From Spirochaetes bacterium GWB1_60_80 (GTDB lineage: Bacteria; Spirochaetota; Spirochaetia; Treponematales; UBA12059), in NCBI GenBank assembly GCA_001829185.1, contig MIAR01000059.1, positions 33,114 through 97,113 on the forward strand: a stretch of DNA of 64,000 nt. The letters are read 5' to 3'. A program made the position numbers and the translations under genes. Below the pieces are notes generated by a model. That model saw nothing but the letters and a program-made list of their open reading frames with translations, ran no database searches and was not told the origin of the DNA. Positions 1 to 9,131 of the stretch are shown here, piece by piece (position 1 is the first letter of the stretch; each line of letters starts with the position of its first letter).

Positions 1-1592
1 GCAGCACGGCGTTGGCCAAGTCACTGAGGTAGTCGCCGGCCTTAAGGAAACGCATGTCATCGGCTACCATCATTTTCTTGTACAATTCCTGCATACTGGC
101 CAGGCGCGAGAGGGCTTGCTGGAGGGCGGCGCTGACCGCCGGGTCGTCCGAGTCGCCGGCCTGCAGCGACAGCAGGCTGCCGATAGTGGCGATATTGTTC
201 TTGATGCGGTGGTGTGTCTCCTTGAGTAGGATGGTTTTCTCCTGTAGTTGCCGCTCCAGGCCGGCCTCGTACAGCCGGCGTTGGCTGAAGTCCTCGATGG
301 TGACCATGACCAGTTCCAGTCGCCCGGCCGGTGGGTCCGGGGCGTGGTCGTCGGCCTGCATCGGGAAGGCGTTGATGTTGATCCAGCGGTATTCGTTGCG
401 TCCCGGATCGAGTACCCCCATCACGGCGTTGCGTACTGGCTGGCCAGTTTGCAATACCAGCATTGCCGGGTGGGTGTTGCCGGGGTAGGGGCTGCCGTCT
501 TCATGGATGGACTGCCAACGCGGATCCAGGGAAGTCGTGCCGTAGAGTTGTTCGAGGCTCAGGCCCAGAATGGCGGCTGCGGCCGGGTTGGCGTAGACGA
601 TTTTACCGTCCCGTCCGTGATAGACGACGCCTTGGCTCATGTGGTCGAGCAGGAAGCGTTGACGGGACTCGCTGCTCCGCAACGCCTGCTCGGCCAGCTT
701 GCGGTCGGTGATGTCCTCGCCTGAGCAGAAGCAGCCCGTGATGTGCCCTTGCTGGTCACGCAGGACGTTATTGTGCCAAGCGATGGTACGGAGATCGCCG
801 CAGGTAGTTCGAATTTGGTTTTCGTGGAATTCGGCTGGATCCAGCTCCCCGCTGTGGATGCGGCGCAACACGGCGCGCACCGCGTCAGCCTGGTCGGCCG
901 GCACGTAGCTGTCCACCCAATTTTGGCCGAGGGCCGTGGCCTGGTCGATGCCGAGGATGGCGCAGCCGCGTTGGTTAATCAGGCTGATGCGGCCGTCCAT
1001 ATCCAAGGCCAACAAGATGACGCCGGCCATGTCCAGGTAGAATTGGGCGCGATCAACCGCGCCAGCGGCGTGCTGGGCGCTGAACAAGCGCCAGGCCAGC
1101 TGGAGGGAGGCTTGGATAATGGCGTCGCTGGAACCTTTTGGGATAAAGCCGTAGGCTGGAAGCTGGGCGCCGCGGGCGAAGATGTCCGGTTCGGTATGCG
1201 CCGAAATGAAGACCACCGGCAACTCCCGGCTGGCCAGAATGCGGCGGGCGGTTTCGGCGCCATCGATACCCGCTCCCAGATCGATATCCATCAGCACCAG
1301 GTCGAACAATGTTTCGCTTTGGGCCACGGCGATGGCCGCTGGGCCGTCTTTGGCCATCAGAACGCGGTAGCCGTAGCCCTCTAGCAGGTTGTTGAAAAAG
1401 CCGGTTGCTTTCTCAACAACCTTAACAATTCCTCGCATAGCTTGCGCTATGCTGCGTAATTGTACCGGCTTTTGAAGTGTTGAAAAGCCGCATCCGCGTT
1501 TTTCAACACCCTGCTAGGCTTCGCTTCCCGGCCAAGGCGACGAGTACGTCGTCTTCGACGAGGAGTATAGTCTGACCAATCGCGTTCGCCAT
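1..1592 (-). pseudogene. Hybrid response regulator / PAS / HisKA_2 sensor kinase, split by a MITE and running off the window
   Basis: Read leftward from ATG at 1592, the first 26 codons encode the start of a receiver domain (TILLVEDD, with the acidic pocket residues). The frame then enters the MITE at 1385-1513 and stops (AGC*). The rest of the protein resumes left of the element: EGYGYRVLMAKDG, receiver aspartate motif LVLMDIDLG, two PAS-like segments (around LDMAGVILLALDMDG and LLDHMSQGVVYHG) and a HisKA_2 phosphoacceptor region with ETHHRIKNNIATI near 200-240. The reading frame stays open to base 1, so the ATPase domain lies outside the window. Removing the element and one CTAG copy restores a continuous frame. 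The larger fragment could still be translated from the MITE ATG at 1438, but it lacks the receiver acidic pair and no ribosome site is seen there. It was probably a cytosolic sensor of an unknown signal. Confidence 0.88.
1385..1513 (+). mobile_element. 129-bp MITE, copy 1 (family 1)
   Basis: A 129-bp element with terminal inverted repeats CAGGTTGTTGAAAAA / CAGGGTGTTGAAAAA (one mismatch), flanked on both sides by CTAG (1381-1384 and 1514-1517). Nested inverted repeats fill it: AAAAGCCGGT with ACCGGCTTTT, GGTTGTTGA with TCAACAACC, and a central GCATAGC-TTGC-GCTATGC hairpin. It encodes no transposase. The YTAR-type target duplication resembles the IS5 group, but no parent IS is in the window. 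It interrupts the receiver/kinase gene. Confidence 0.93.
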
Positions 1593-1740
1593 GTGTCGCT
1601 CTAGTGGGCGGAGGCGTCGTGAGCGGTCCGCGACTGGCACCCCGTCCAATGATAGTGGATGGGGTGGCTGTTTACAAGACGCGCCAGGTTTTTAGGTCGG
1701 CCGGCGCGAATGGCGTCAGCGCGGCGCTGAGCGATCCGGT

Positions 1741-3816
1741 TTATACCAGCTTGAAGCGCTCGGTCTCGTCGGCGATCATCCGGAACTGGTCCGCGAAGCG
1801 GCTGTTCATGTCGCGCAATAATTGCATGGCGTCGCGGATTTCGCTGGTGCCCTGGGCAATCTCGGTGATACCGTTGTTGATTTCACCGGACAGGGTGGCG
1901 ATGGTGTCGAATTCGCGGTGGACGCTGTGGCCGCCGTCGGTCAGGGCGGTGGCGGCGGCGCGCACCTCGCCGGTGAAGGAATTCAGCCGGTTCATGGCCA
2001 CCATGATATGGTCGCCGCCGATGGCGATCTCGCCGAGCGCGCCTACCATCTCGCTGAAGGTCTGGCCGACGCTGGTTACCTCGCCGTCGATGGCGCTGAA
2101 GGCCTCCATGGTGCCGTGGACGCTGCCGGATGTCTTGTCGATTCCCTTCTGCATGCCGCCGATGATGTTCGAGATGTTGGCGGCATTCTCGGCGGTGGCC
2201 TCGGCCAGGCGGCGGATTTCCTCGGCTACCACGGCGAAGCCCTTGCCTGAGTCGCCGGCGTGGGCGGCCTCGATGGCGGCGTTCATGGCCAGCAGGTTGG
2301 TCTGGGAAGCGACCTGGGCCACGATCTGGTTCATCTCGATGATGGAGTTCATCTTGTCGGCGATTTCCTTGCTGAAGATCGTCTCGGTCTCCTCAAGGGA
2401 GCGGCCGCCGTCCTTGGAGATGCTGTTCAGGTTCTGGACCAGGATCATGCGCTTTTGGGCCATCTCCGAAATGTTGACCAGCGAAGCCTTCATTTCAACG
2501 ATGGCGGCGGTCGATTCCTCCACCATGCCGGCCTGTTCGTCGATACGCCCGTCCAGCACGTCGATGGCGCCGAACATGGTCCGGAAAGTGTCCTCGGAGC
2601 GTTTGACCACCGCATCGAGGGCGTTAACCTGATGGCTGATCGAGTCGATATTGGCCGAGATTTCGGTTACCGCGGCGCTCGATTCCTGCGACGAAGACAC
2701 CAGTTCCAGGTTCAGGCCCATACTGCGGTCAATGGCCTCCTTCACCTTGCTGATGATCTGGCGCAGGTTGCCGATGAACAGGTTGAAATCTTTTGAAACG
2801 GCGCCCACCTCGTCGTGGCCTTCGTCCAGGCAGGCGGTCAAGTCGCCCTCGCCGCAGGCGATGCCGGAGAAAGCCACGCTCATGTGCTTGAGGGAGCCCA
2901 GGGCCGCCCGCACGATGAAAATGCTGGCAAGGCCGATGCCCAGGCTGAATACCAGGGTGAAGATAATGGAACGCCCGCCGATGTCCCAGAAGGACGGCAC
3001 GAAGTCGGCTATCCTGGCGCGCAGGATAATCTGGTAGTCGGTGGTCCAGACCGGCATGGTGGTGGTCAGGTACAGCTCGCCGCCGCTGGAGAATTGTCGC
3101 AGGCTAGTGTCGGGCAGGAGGCTGGCGTCAGCCGGAATATACAGGCCGATGTCGTTGGCGTTGGCCGCGGCGTCGGACGAGACCAGCACCTTGCCGGCCG
3201 GATCAATCAGGTAGAGGTCGCTGCCGGCGCTTGGCTTGGCGGCGATGAAGTCCTCGATAACCTGGTCGATGGAAATGCCAATGCCGGCCACGCCGATGAC
3301 CCGCGCGTCGGCGAACACCAGGGCATTGAACCAGAGGTTCGTTTCCTGCGAAGAAGCGTTGTAGTCCAGGTTGAGCTGCAGCTCCTGGCTACTCTGGAGC
3401 GTCCCGAAGAACCAGCCGTCGTCCGGGTCGGTGGTGGCCAGGGTGTCCATCAGGGTGTGCCCCACCCAGTAATGGTTGGTGTAAGAATTGGCCGCGAAGG
3501 ATGTCTTGAAGCCGGTACGTCCGGCCAACTCGACCATCGTGTCCTTGAGCTTGATGCCGAGCTCTTCGTCGGCTTCGCCGCCGGTAAACCAATCGATCAG
3601 GCCGAAGTGCCGGGCCAGGCTGAGCGAAGCTTCCCAGCCGCGGGCGATCTCCACCTCGACGCCGCCCTTGGCGGCCGTCAGGATGTCCTCTACCTCGGTG
3701 AAGAAGCGTTGTTGCATATAGCTGCGTAGCGGTATGATGCCGAGTAGCAGGGAGGCGCTGACGCCAACCAGGATGGCCACAAATATCAGAAGGGAAAAAG
3801 AAGTACGCAGTTTCAT
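1741..3816 (-). CDS. Methyl-accepting chemotaxis protein with periplasmic sensor domain
   Basis: 691 aa. An N-terminal membrane anchor (about residues 6-28) is followed by a periplasmic ligand-binding region of about 250 residues of Cache-like character (includes [10 protein letters not shown] and [13 protein letters not shown]), a second membrane helix ([19 protein letters not shown]), a HAMP-like linker and a long coiled-coil signalling domain. The hairpin tip is [20 protein letters not shown] followed by [20 protein letters not shown], the kinase-contact sequence typical of MCPs. The start is the ATG at 3816, which has GGAGG 8 nt upstream. A TTG two codons earlier lies too close to that site. 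The gene stands alone; the ligand cannot be told from sequence. Confidence 0.95.
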   Translation of the reverse strand: MKLRTSFSLLIFVAILVGVSASLLLGIIPLRSYMQQRFFTEVEDILTAAKGGVEVEIARGWEASLSLARHFGLIDWFTGGEADEELGIKLKDTMVELAGRTGFKTSFAANSYTNHYWVGHTLMDTLATTDPDDGWFFGTLQSSQELQLNLDYNASSQETNLWFNALVFADARVIGVAGIGISIDQVIEDFIAAKPSAGSDLYLIDPAGKVLVSSDAAANANDIGLYIPADASLLPDTSLRQFSSGGELYLTTTMPVWTTDYQIILRARIADFVPSFWDIGGRSIIFTLVFSLGIGLASIFIVRAALGSLKHMSVAFSGIACGEGDLTACLDEGHDEVGAVSKDFNLFIGNLRQIISKVKEAIDRSMGLNLELVSSSQESSAAVTEISANIDSISHQVNALDAVVKRSEDTFRTMFGAIDVLDGRIDEQAGMVEESTAAIVEMKASLVNISEMAQKRMILVQNLNSISKDGGRSLEETETIFSKEIADKMNSIIEMNQIVAQVASQTNLLAMNAAIEAAHAGDSGKGFAVVAEEIRRLAEATAENAANISNIIGGMQKGIDKTSGSVHGTMEAFSAIDGEVTSVGQTFSEMVGALGEIAIGGDHIMVAMNRLNSFTGEVRAAATALTDGGHSVHREFDTIATLSGEINNGITEIAQGTSEIRDAMQLLRDMNSRFADQFRMIADETERFKLV

Positions 3817-3931
3817 CGACAATTCCTCCGGTCTACGATCATTCCTGGCTGAGCGCCATCACATTAAAATGCACTCAGGTAATAGTAATGGAGAAATCAG
3901 TTATTTGACAGCGTTTTTTTGAATGATGTTA

Positions 3932-4165
3932 GGAGCCTGTCGGGCTTTGGAACGCGAAGAATGATTATCAGGAAAAATTGGGAGATAAATCTGATGAATC
4001 CAGTATCTCGGGAGATTTTTCACGCTTTTTGGCCGATCTCAGCGCCCCACGGCGTAAAATCGGTTCGTCAATCGGGCTATACAGGAAGTATGACCCTCAA
4101 TCCTCACCAATTTTCCACTCGTGGCTCGCTTTCGCTGGGCCAAAATCCAAAGCCCGACAGACTCC
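3932..4165. mobile_element. MITE family 2, long copy (234 bp)
   Basis: The ends are 19-bp inverted repeats: GGAGCCTGTCGGGCTTTGG at the left, and the complement of GGAGTCTGTCGGGCTTTGG at the right (one mismatch). The right-hand part from about 4070 is nearly identical to 10976-11069. No transposase frame is present and no clean target duplication is visible. Together with the terminator at 4179-4212 this accounts for the gene-free stretch 3817-4232; about 115 bp left of the element shows no gene. Confidence 0.8.
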
Positions 4166-4178
4166 CAGTTGTATTATG

Positions 4179-4212
4179 AAAAAAAGACCGTCGCGCGCCA
4201 GGCGTGACGGTC
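4179..4212 (-). terminator. Rho-independent terminator of the dehydrogenase operon
   Basis: On the minus strand a GACCGTC/GACGGTC stem with a GC-rich extension is followed by a run of seven T residues, about 20 bp after the stop codon of the FAD oxidoreductase. Confidence 0.8.
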
Positions 4213-4232
4213 GTGGAGCGGCCTGTGACGGC

Positions 4233-5381
4233 TTACTTGAGTAGCTCCATACCCTCGAATTTTCGATACAGGGTGAACTCGTCCAGCAGATCCTGGTGTT
4301 CCGTCCCGCGGCCGGCCAGGCGTTCGGCCAACAGCTTGCCCAGACCCGGGCCAAGCATGAAACCCTGGCCGCACATCCCCACCGCCAACACCAGGTTGGA
4401 GATTTCCTGCGGTTCGGCGATGATCGGCAGGCCGTCTGGCGTCATCGGATAGAGGCCGCGCCAGCTGCGGCGTACCTTGAGGTTGCGCAGGCGCGGGTAG
4501 AGGGCCGTCATGCGCTTCAGCACCAGCGGCAGGAAGCTGGAGGTGTTGTCGGTGTCGACGCTCCAGATTTGCGGCTTGGGCGTGATGCAGAATACCACCT
4601 GGCCGGTGACGGCCTGGTAGAAGTAGTAGTTGCCGGAATGCTCGTCCGGGCAGATGTCCACTAGCATCGGCTCCATGAAGCGGGCCACCGGGTCGGTGAC
4701 GCCGGCTTCGTGGGCGTCCGGGTGGACTGGAATCTCCAGGTTGACCAGGCTGGCCAGCTCGGCGCTACTGGCGCCGGCGGCGTTGACCACCCGCCCGGCC
4801 GCGTAGTCGCCCTGGGTGGTCTGGACGCTGGCGATGTGGCCGCCGTCCAGCCGCATCGCCTGGACGGTCTCGTTAAAACGGAAGTCGGCGCCAGCCTGCC
4901 AGGCCAGGCGGTGGAAGGCGGTGCTGGTCATCATCGGCGAGCAGTAGCCGTCCTCCGGGCTGTAGGTGCCGCCGCGCAGGCCATCAAGCCGGATGCCGGG
5001 CGACAGCTGCCGCACCCGCTCCGGGCTGATCCAGTCGATGTTCAGGCCGGCCGCCTTTTGGGTTTGCAGCAACTGGCGGAAGGCCGACTCGCGGGCCTCG
5101 TCGTAGGCTACGAACAGGTAGCCGCCGGAGCGCCATTCCACGTCCAGGCCGTGGTCGCGCTCCAGGCCGGACAGGATGCGGATCGACTCCTGGCAGATCT
5201 TGATCTTGCCGGGGTCGGAGTGGGTGGCGCGGACGCCGCCGATGGCGGCCCGGTTCTGGCCGCGGCCCCAGGAAGCCTCTTGCTCGATGACGATGGTTTT
5301 CAGGCCGGCCTGGGCGCAGTAGTAGGCCAGCGGCAGGCCGATGGAGCCGGCGCCGAGGATCAGGACGTCGCAGCTGGTCAT
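4233..5381 (-). CDS. FAD-dependent oxidoreductase, beta-subunit type (DadA / sarcosine or hydroxyproline dehydrogenase-like)
   Basis: 382 aa. The N-terminus carries a dinucleotide-binding fold (VLILGAGSIGLPLAYYCAQA, then VIEQ) and the body matches the DAO family, whose members oxidise amino acids or N-methyl amines with FAD. Near the C-terminus GLYPMTPDGLPIIAE and GQGFMLGPGLGKLLAE fit the conserved FAD-contact region. Its ATG overlaps the TGA of the upstream gene by 4 nt (ATGA), so the two are translationally coupled. Together they resemble the beta and the fused gamma/alpha subunits of heteromeric D-hydroxyproline, opine or sarcosine dehydrogenases and glycine-oxidising HcnBC. The actual substrate cannot be decided from sequence. 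Confidence 0.88.
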   Translation of the reverse strand: MTSCDVLILGAGSIGLPLAYYCAQAGLKTIVIEQEASWGRGQNRAAIGGVRATHSDPGKIKICQESIRILSGLERDHGLDVEWRSGGYLFVAYDEARESAFRQLLQTQKAAGLNIDWISPERVRQLSPGIRLDGLRGGTYSPEDGYCSPMMTSTAFHRLAWQAGADFRFNETVQAMRLDGGHIASVQTTQGDYAAGRVVNAAGASSAELASLVNLEIPVHPDAHEAGVTDPVARFMEPMLVDICPDEHSGNYYFYQAVTGQVVFCITPKPQIWSVDTDNTSSFLPLVLKRMTALYPRLRNLKVRRSWRGLYPMTPDGLPIIAEPQEISNLVLAVGMCGQGFMLGPGLGKLLAERLAGRGTEHQDLLDEFTLYRKFEGMELLK

Positions 5382-7510
5382 TTCAGGCCTCCCTTGCTGG
5401 TGGTGGTAGCGCTGGCGGCGGTAGCGGTGCCGGCGGCGGCGCCGCCGGAGCCGGCCAGGATTTCACCCAAGCCCACTTCCAGCATCAGCGGCCGGATGGT
5501 GCCGGCCGTTACGGTGGCCGGGTCGACTCCGGCCTTGCGGAAAATTTGGGGCAGTAGCACCGCGCAGGTCTTGGAGCCGCAAGCGCCCATGCCGACGCGC
5601 AGGCTCTTCAGCTGATTAACGTCGGTGACGGCGTTTTCTTGGATAAAGCGGACGATCTGGCCGACGCTGACCCGTTCGCAGCGGCAGACGATGGCCTCGT
5701 CCGGTAGGTACTCGAAGCGGGCCGCGGCCAGAGGAGCGGTGGCCGTTGGCTGCTGGATGCGCACGCCGATGACCCGAGTCGCCAGGTTCAGACTGACTTT
5801 GCAGGTCAGGATCCAGGTACGGTATTTCTTGTTGTGGAATTTCTTGACCAGCGGCGCGTCCTCCAGGAACTGGCCGTACTGGTCTAATAGCGGCAGGCGG
5901 TCGCCGATGGCGAAGCGGTCGGCCGGGTACTCGAAGGGTATTTGTACCTCGGCGAAGTCCTCGTCCAGAGCGCGCACCAGCGACACGGCCAGTCCGGGGC
6001 AGGCCGCTACGCAGGCCGAGCAGCCGCGGCAGTCGTGGCCCTCGAAGTAGGGCAGGTCCATGATCGAGCCCAGCTTGGGCTTCAGTTTGATGCTGTGCGT
6101 CGGGCAGACGGTAGTGCAGGGGTTGCAGGGGATTTCCTCGTCGCAGAAGAAAATTGGCTGCCAGCTTGTACTCGGCTGTATCGGCAGACGCGGAATGATC
6201 GCCCCTGGCTTGGATTTGAGCACCTCGCGCTTATCCAGCCAGGCCTGGTCGATAGACACGTTGCGGCCCATCACCTTGGCCAGCGACAGGGCGGCGATGC
6301 GGCCGCCAAAGATGGCGCTGGAGGCTTCGGCGATCTCCTCGGCGTCGCCGGCCCGGACGGCTGTGAAGCCGAACTTGACGGCCTGCTTGTAGAATTCGTC
6401 ACAAGGCGACAAGCCGGCCGCCACCAGCACCGTGTCGACCTCAAAGCTGCGCGCCGTATCCAGCAACGGTTGCCAGTTCTTGTCCACCTCGGCGATGGTG
6501 ACGCGTTCCACCTTGCCGTTGCCCTCCACCGCCACGACGGTGGTGTTCAGGTAGACCGGCACGCCCATGCGGATGATCTTGTCGGCGTGCACCTTGTAGC
6601 CGTTGATCTTGGGCAGAATCTCGCAGATGCCCACCACCGCGATGCCGGCCTGCAGGGCGTGGTAGGAGCCGATCAGGCCGACGTTGCCGGAGCCGATGAC
6701 GAAGACGCGCTGGGCGGCCTTGACCAGGTCGCGGTTGACCAAAGTCTGAAAGGCGCCGGCGCCGTAGACGCCGGGCAGGTCGTTGCCCTTGAACAGGATG
6801 GAGCGCTCGCGGGCGCCTGAGGCCACCACGATGGCCTCGAAATCGACCAGCTGGTAGCTGGCGTAGTCGACATAGACGGCCGCCTTCTTGTCCTTGTAGA
6901 GGCCGCAGACCGGCGAGTTGGCCAGGATGGCGGCGTTGGGAAAGGCGCGCAGCTTGGCTTCCAGCTTTTTGGCGATATCGTAGCCACGGGTGCCGGCGTA
7001 GCAATCGGCCTCGGAACCGAAGAACTTGTGTGTCTGCAGCACCAGCTTGCCGCCCAGCTCGGCCTTGTCGTCCACCAGTAGCACCTTAAAATCGCGCTCG
7101 GCCAGCTCCACCGCGGCGGCCAGGCCGGACGGTCCGCCGCCGATGACCAATACTTCGCATGACAGGCTTTGGGGTGGCTGGGCGGTGAAGGCCTGGTCTT
7201 CGGCCGGCAGCTCGGGCAGGCCGTGGATGGTGCGCACGTCCAGGCCCGCCGCCAGTGGCGTGACGCAGGATTTGCGCGTCACCCCATCGATCAGCACCGA
7301 GCACTGGCTGCATTGGCCGTTGGCGCAGAAGATACCCTGGGGCGCGTCGTCCTTGGGGTGGGCCGAAAAAGTCCTGATGCCGTTGGCGAACAGGGCGGTG
7401 GAGACGGCCTCGCCAGCCAAGCCGCGCAGGCTCTGGCCGTCGAAGGTAAAACTGACTTCGGGTTTGGCGGGCCGTTGGTCGGCCACCGGGTGTTCGCTGA
7501 TACGCTGCAC
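5378..7510 (-). CDS. Fused 2Fe-2S / pyridine-nucleotide oxidoreductase / 4Fe-4S / BFD subunit of an amine or amino-acid dehydrogenase
   Basis: About 710 aa. In order: a ferredoxin-like N-terminus with CANGQCSQC and a later Cys (roughly residues 20-90), an FAD fold (VLVIGGGPSGLAAAVELAE), an NAD-type fold (VFVIGSGNVGLIGSYHAL), two 4Fe-4S-like cysteine clusters (CNPCTTVCP and CRGCSACVAACP), and a C-terminal BFD-like 2Fe-2S domain (VCRCERVS ... CGSKTCAVLLP). This is an HcnA-HcnB / hydroxyproline dehydrogenase gamma-alpha fusion with added 4Fe-4S centres. The start chosen is GTG 7510 with GGAG 6 nt upstream. The ATG at 7573 lies inside the promoter spacer and cannot be the start if that promoter is used. 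The last 25 residues are low-complexity Gly/Ala/Thr. Confidence 0.88.
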   Translation of the reverse strand: MQRISEHPVADQRPAKPEVSFTFDGQSLRGLAGEAVSTALFANGIRTFSAHPKDDAPQGIFCANGQCSQCSVLIDGVTRKSCVTPLAAGLDVRTIHGLPELPAEDQAFTAQPPQSLSCEVLVIGGGPSGLAAAVELAERDFKVLLVDDKAELGGKLVLQTHKFFGSEADCYAGTRGYDIAKKLEAKLRAFPNAAILANSPVCGLYKDKKAAVYVDYASYQLVDFEAIVVASGARERSILFKGNDLPGVYGAGAFQTLVNRDLVKAAQRVFVIGSGNVGLIGSYHALQAGIAVVGICEILPKINGYKVHADKIIRMGVPVYLNTTVVAVEGNGKVERVTIAEVDKNWQPLLDTARSFEVDTVLVAAGLSPCDEFYKQAVKFGFTAVRAGDAEEIAEASSAIFGGRIAALSLAKVMGRNVSIDQAWLDKREVLKSKPGAIIPRLPIQPSTSWQPIFFCDEEIPCNPCTTVCPTHSIKLKPKLGSIMDLPYFEGHDCRGCSACVAACPGLAVSLVRALDEDFAEVQIPFEYPADRFAIGDRLPLLDQYGQFLEDAPLVKKFHNKKYRTWILTCKVSLNLATRVIGVRIQQPTATAPLAAARFEYLPDEAIVCRCERVSVGQIVRFIQENAVTDVNQLKSLRVGMGACGSKTCAVLLPQIFRKAGVDPATVTAGTIRPLMLEVGLGEILAGSGGAAAGTATAASATTTSKGGLK

Positions 7511-7562
7511 ACTGGACTCCAGGAAGACGGATGGCTCCGCGGGCGGAGCACGATATATCCAA

Positions 7563-7592
7563 TATATAAGCATACCTTTGGTGTGATGTCAA
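7563..7592 (-). promoter_or_regulatory. Sigma-70 promoter of the dehydrogenase operon, flanked by GATATATC palindromes
   Basis: On the minus strand TTGACA (7592-7587) is followed after 18 bp by TATATA (7568-7563). Perfect palindromes flank it: CTGATATATCAG at 7594-7605 and GATATATC at 7552-7559, 44 bp centre to centre. The pair looks like an operator, but no candidate regulator gene is adjacent. Confidence 0.6.
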
Positions 7593-7839
7593 GCTGATAT
7601 ATCAGTTGCGTTTCAGCAATTACGCTGGCCGATGCTTGTTTGGCGTATTTGCTTGACAAACGGTGGCGCCTATACTATTCGCGTCAATGACGCGGACGGC
7701 AATTACCGGTAGTCTGATTCGGATACTTACACCATGGATGAGCGTGGCAAGGCCTACGGCATCACGCTGTATAACCCTTGCCTGCCCTGTAGTGATTGAA
7801 CCGGCCGGAGCATTATAACGATTTAATTCCATTTCCGGC

Positions 7840-7868
7840 TTGAAGATATGGTATATCATGGCTATAAT
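7840..7868 (+). promoter_or_regulatory. Sigma-70 promoter giving a probable leaderless transcript
   Basis: TTGAAG (7840-7845), a 17-bp spacer and TATAAT (7863-7868). The expected transcription start, 7 nt further on, coincides with the ATG at 7875. The rest of 7593-7839 shows no gene. Confidence 0.55.
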
Positions 7869-7874
7869 GACCTC

Positions 7875-9131
7875 ATGAAAGACTTGAAAGTTGGCATCGG
7901 TTTCGTTACCGGACGCCGCGGTTTCCGTCATTTATTCCGCACCTACGTCAATAATTGGACCGAGTTCGGCTTCGTGGCCGACCCAAGCACCCAGCTGCGC
8001 CTCTTCGTGGCCTATGACCTGTCTTACTTCGGGACCCACCCCTCGGACTTTAAAAAGGTCGATCCGTTGCTGGCCGGCAAGCTCGACGGGCTATGCTGGT
8101 TTGGCACGACCCGCATCGCCCAGGAAAAGCAGCAACTGGTACGCGAAGGGGTGGTCGGCAAGGCCGAGGCCGAGCTGTTGTTCGGCGACGGTTATGGCCG
8201 TAAGCGCAACGCCGTGGTCTGGTTCGCGCTGCGCGCCGGCATGGATCGCTTGCTGTTCATCGACGACGACGAGTACCCGCTGGCCGTGCAGCGCGGTCAA
8301 CCGCCCCTGTGGTGCGGCCAATCGATACTGGGCCGGCATCTGGCCGCTTCGGCCGAGGCCGACATCACCCACGGCCGGCATTGTGGCTACATCTCTCCCA
8401 TCCCGCGGCTGGACTTTACGGCTGACTTGCCCGAGGCCGACTTTGCCGCCTTTATCGACGCCCTGTCCAACGATATCGTTTCCTGGGACACCATTCGCCG
8501 GGTGGTCATTGGCGACGGCGGTGTCACCTACGCCGACCCGGACATACTAAGCCACAATCAGCCGGTCGAGGTGCCAGCCGTCAAGGGCATGAAGTTTATC
8601 AGCGGCGCCAACCTTTGCCTGAATCTGGAGCGTGGTGGCGCTGACGCTCCTTTCTTCAATCCGCCGGGGGCGCGCGGTGAGGATACCTTCCTGTCCACCT
8701 GCCTCTTGGAGCGGCGCGTGCTGCGGGTCAGCGCGTATACCTTTCATGACGCCTTCCTGCGCTACAAGGCGCTTTTGCATGGCGTGCTGCCGCGCCGCCT
8801 GGAAGCGGTCGAGGCCACCGATGCGGCGGTGGCGCAACGCTTCGCCAAGGCGGCCGTCGGCTGGGTGCGCTACAAGCCGCTGTTAACCTACATTACCGAC
8901 CGCTCGGCCTACCAGGCTACTATCGAGTCGATGTCTGCCACCTTCCGGCGCTTGGGACCTAGCCTGCAGCGCTATTTCAAGGCCGCCGAATTCCTGAGTC
9001 TGGGACAGGAGTTGAAACGCTACGACCGGCAGGTGGTTGAGCATTATGATATGTTCGAACGTACCAAGCTAGCCTGGCGGAAAGCCCTGCCCTGGGCACG
9101 GGCCAATTCCAACCGGGAACGGCCGGCATGA
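7875..9131 (+). CDS. Conserved protein of unknown function, glycosyltransferase-like (DDD motif)
   Basis: 418 aa, not firmly assigned. It opens with MKDLKVGIGFVTGRRGFRHL and contains LLFIDDDEYP near residue 135, an acidic triad after a hydrophobic strand like the metal-binding DXD of GT-A glycosyltransferases. Other features are an aromatic-rich middle (HCGYISPIPRLDF) and GARGEDTFLSTCLL, which resembles the acceptor-site ED region of GT2-like enzymes. No signal peptide or membrane helix is visible. An upstream in-frame ATG at 7848 lies before the predicted transcription start; neither start has a Shine-Dalgarno. The stop overlaps the next ATG by 4 nt, so it is likely co-translated with the FUSC-like membrane protein. 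Function is inference only. Confidence 0.65.
   Translation: MKDLKVGIGFVTGRRGFRHLFRTYVNNWTEFGFVADPSTQLRLFVAYDLSYFGTHPSDFKKVDPLLAGKLDGLCWFGTTRIAQEKQQLVREGVVGKAEAELLFGDGYGRKRNAVVWFALRAGMDRLLFIDDDEYPLAVQRGQPPLWCGQSILGRHLAASAEADITHGRHCGYISPIPRLDFTADLPEADFAAFIDALSNDIVSWDTIRRVVIGDGGVTYADPDILSHNQPVEVPAVKGMKFISGANLCLNLERGGADAPFFNPPGARGEDTFLSTCLLERRVLRVSAYTFHDAFLRYKALLHGVLPRRLEAVEATDAAVAQRFAKAAVGWVRYKPLLTYITDRSAYQATIESMSATFRRLGPSLQRYFKAAEFLSLGQELKRYDRQVVEHYDMFERTKLAWRKALPWARANSNRERPA

Noticed and set aside
1385..1513. Integron attC site (GTTAGG at the end of some copies)
   Set aside because: The element has identical length and sequence in every copy, inverted ends and YTAR duplications, and no cassette genes or integrase; a MITE explains it better.
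1604..2632. Long plus-strand frame opposite the chemotaxis receptor
   Set aside because: Antisense shadow of a GC-rich gene; composition is Ser/Arg/Ala-rich and no family or ribosome site is seen.
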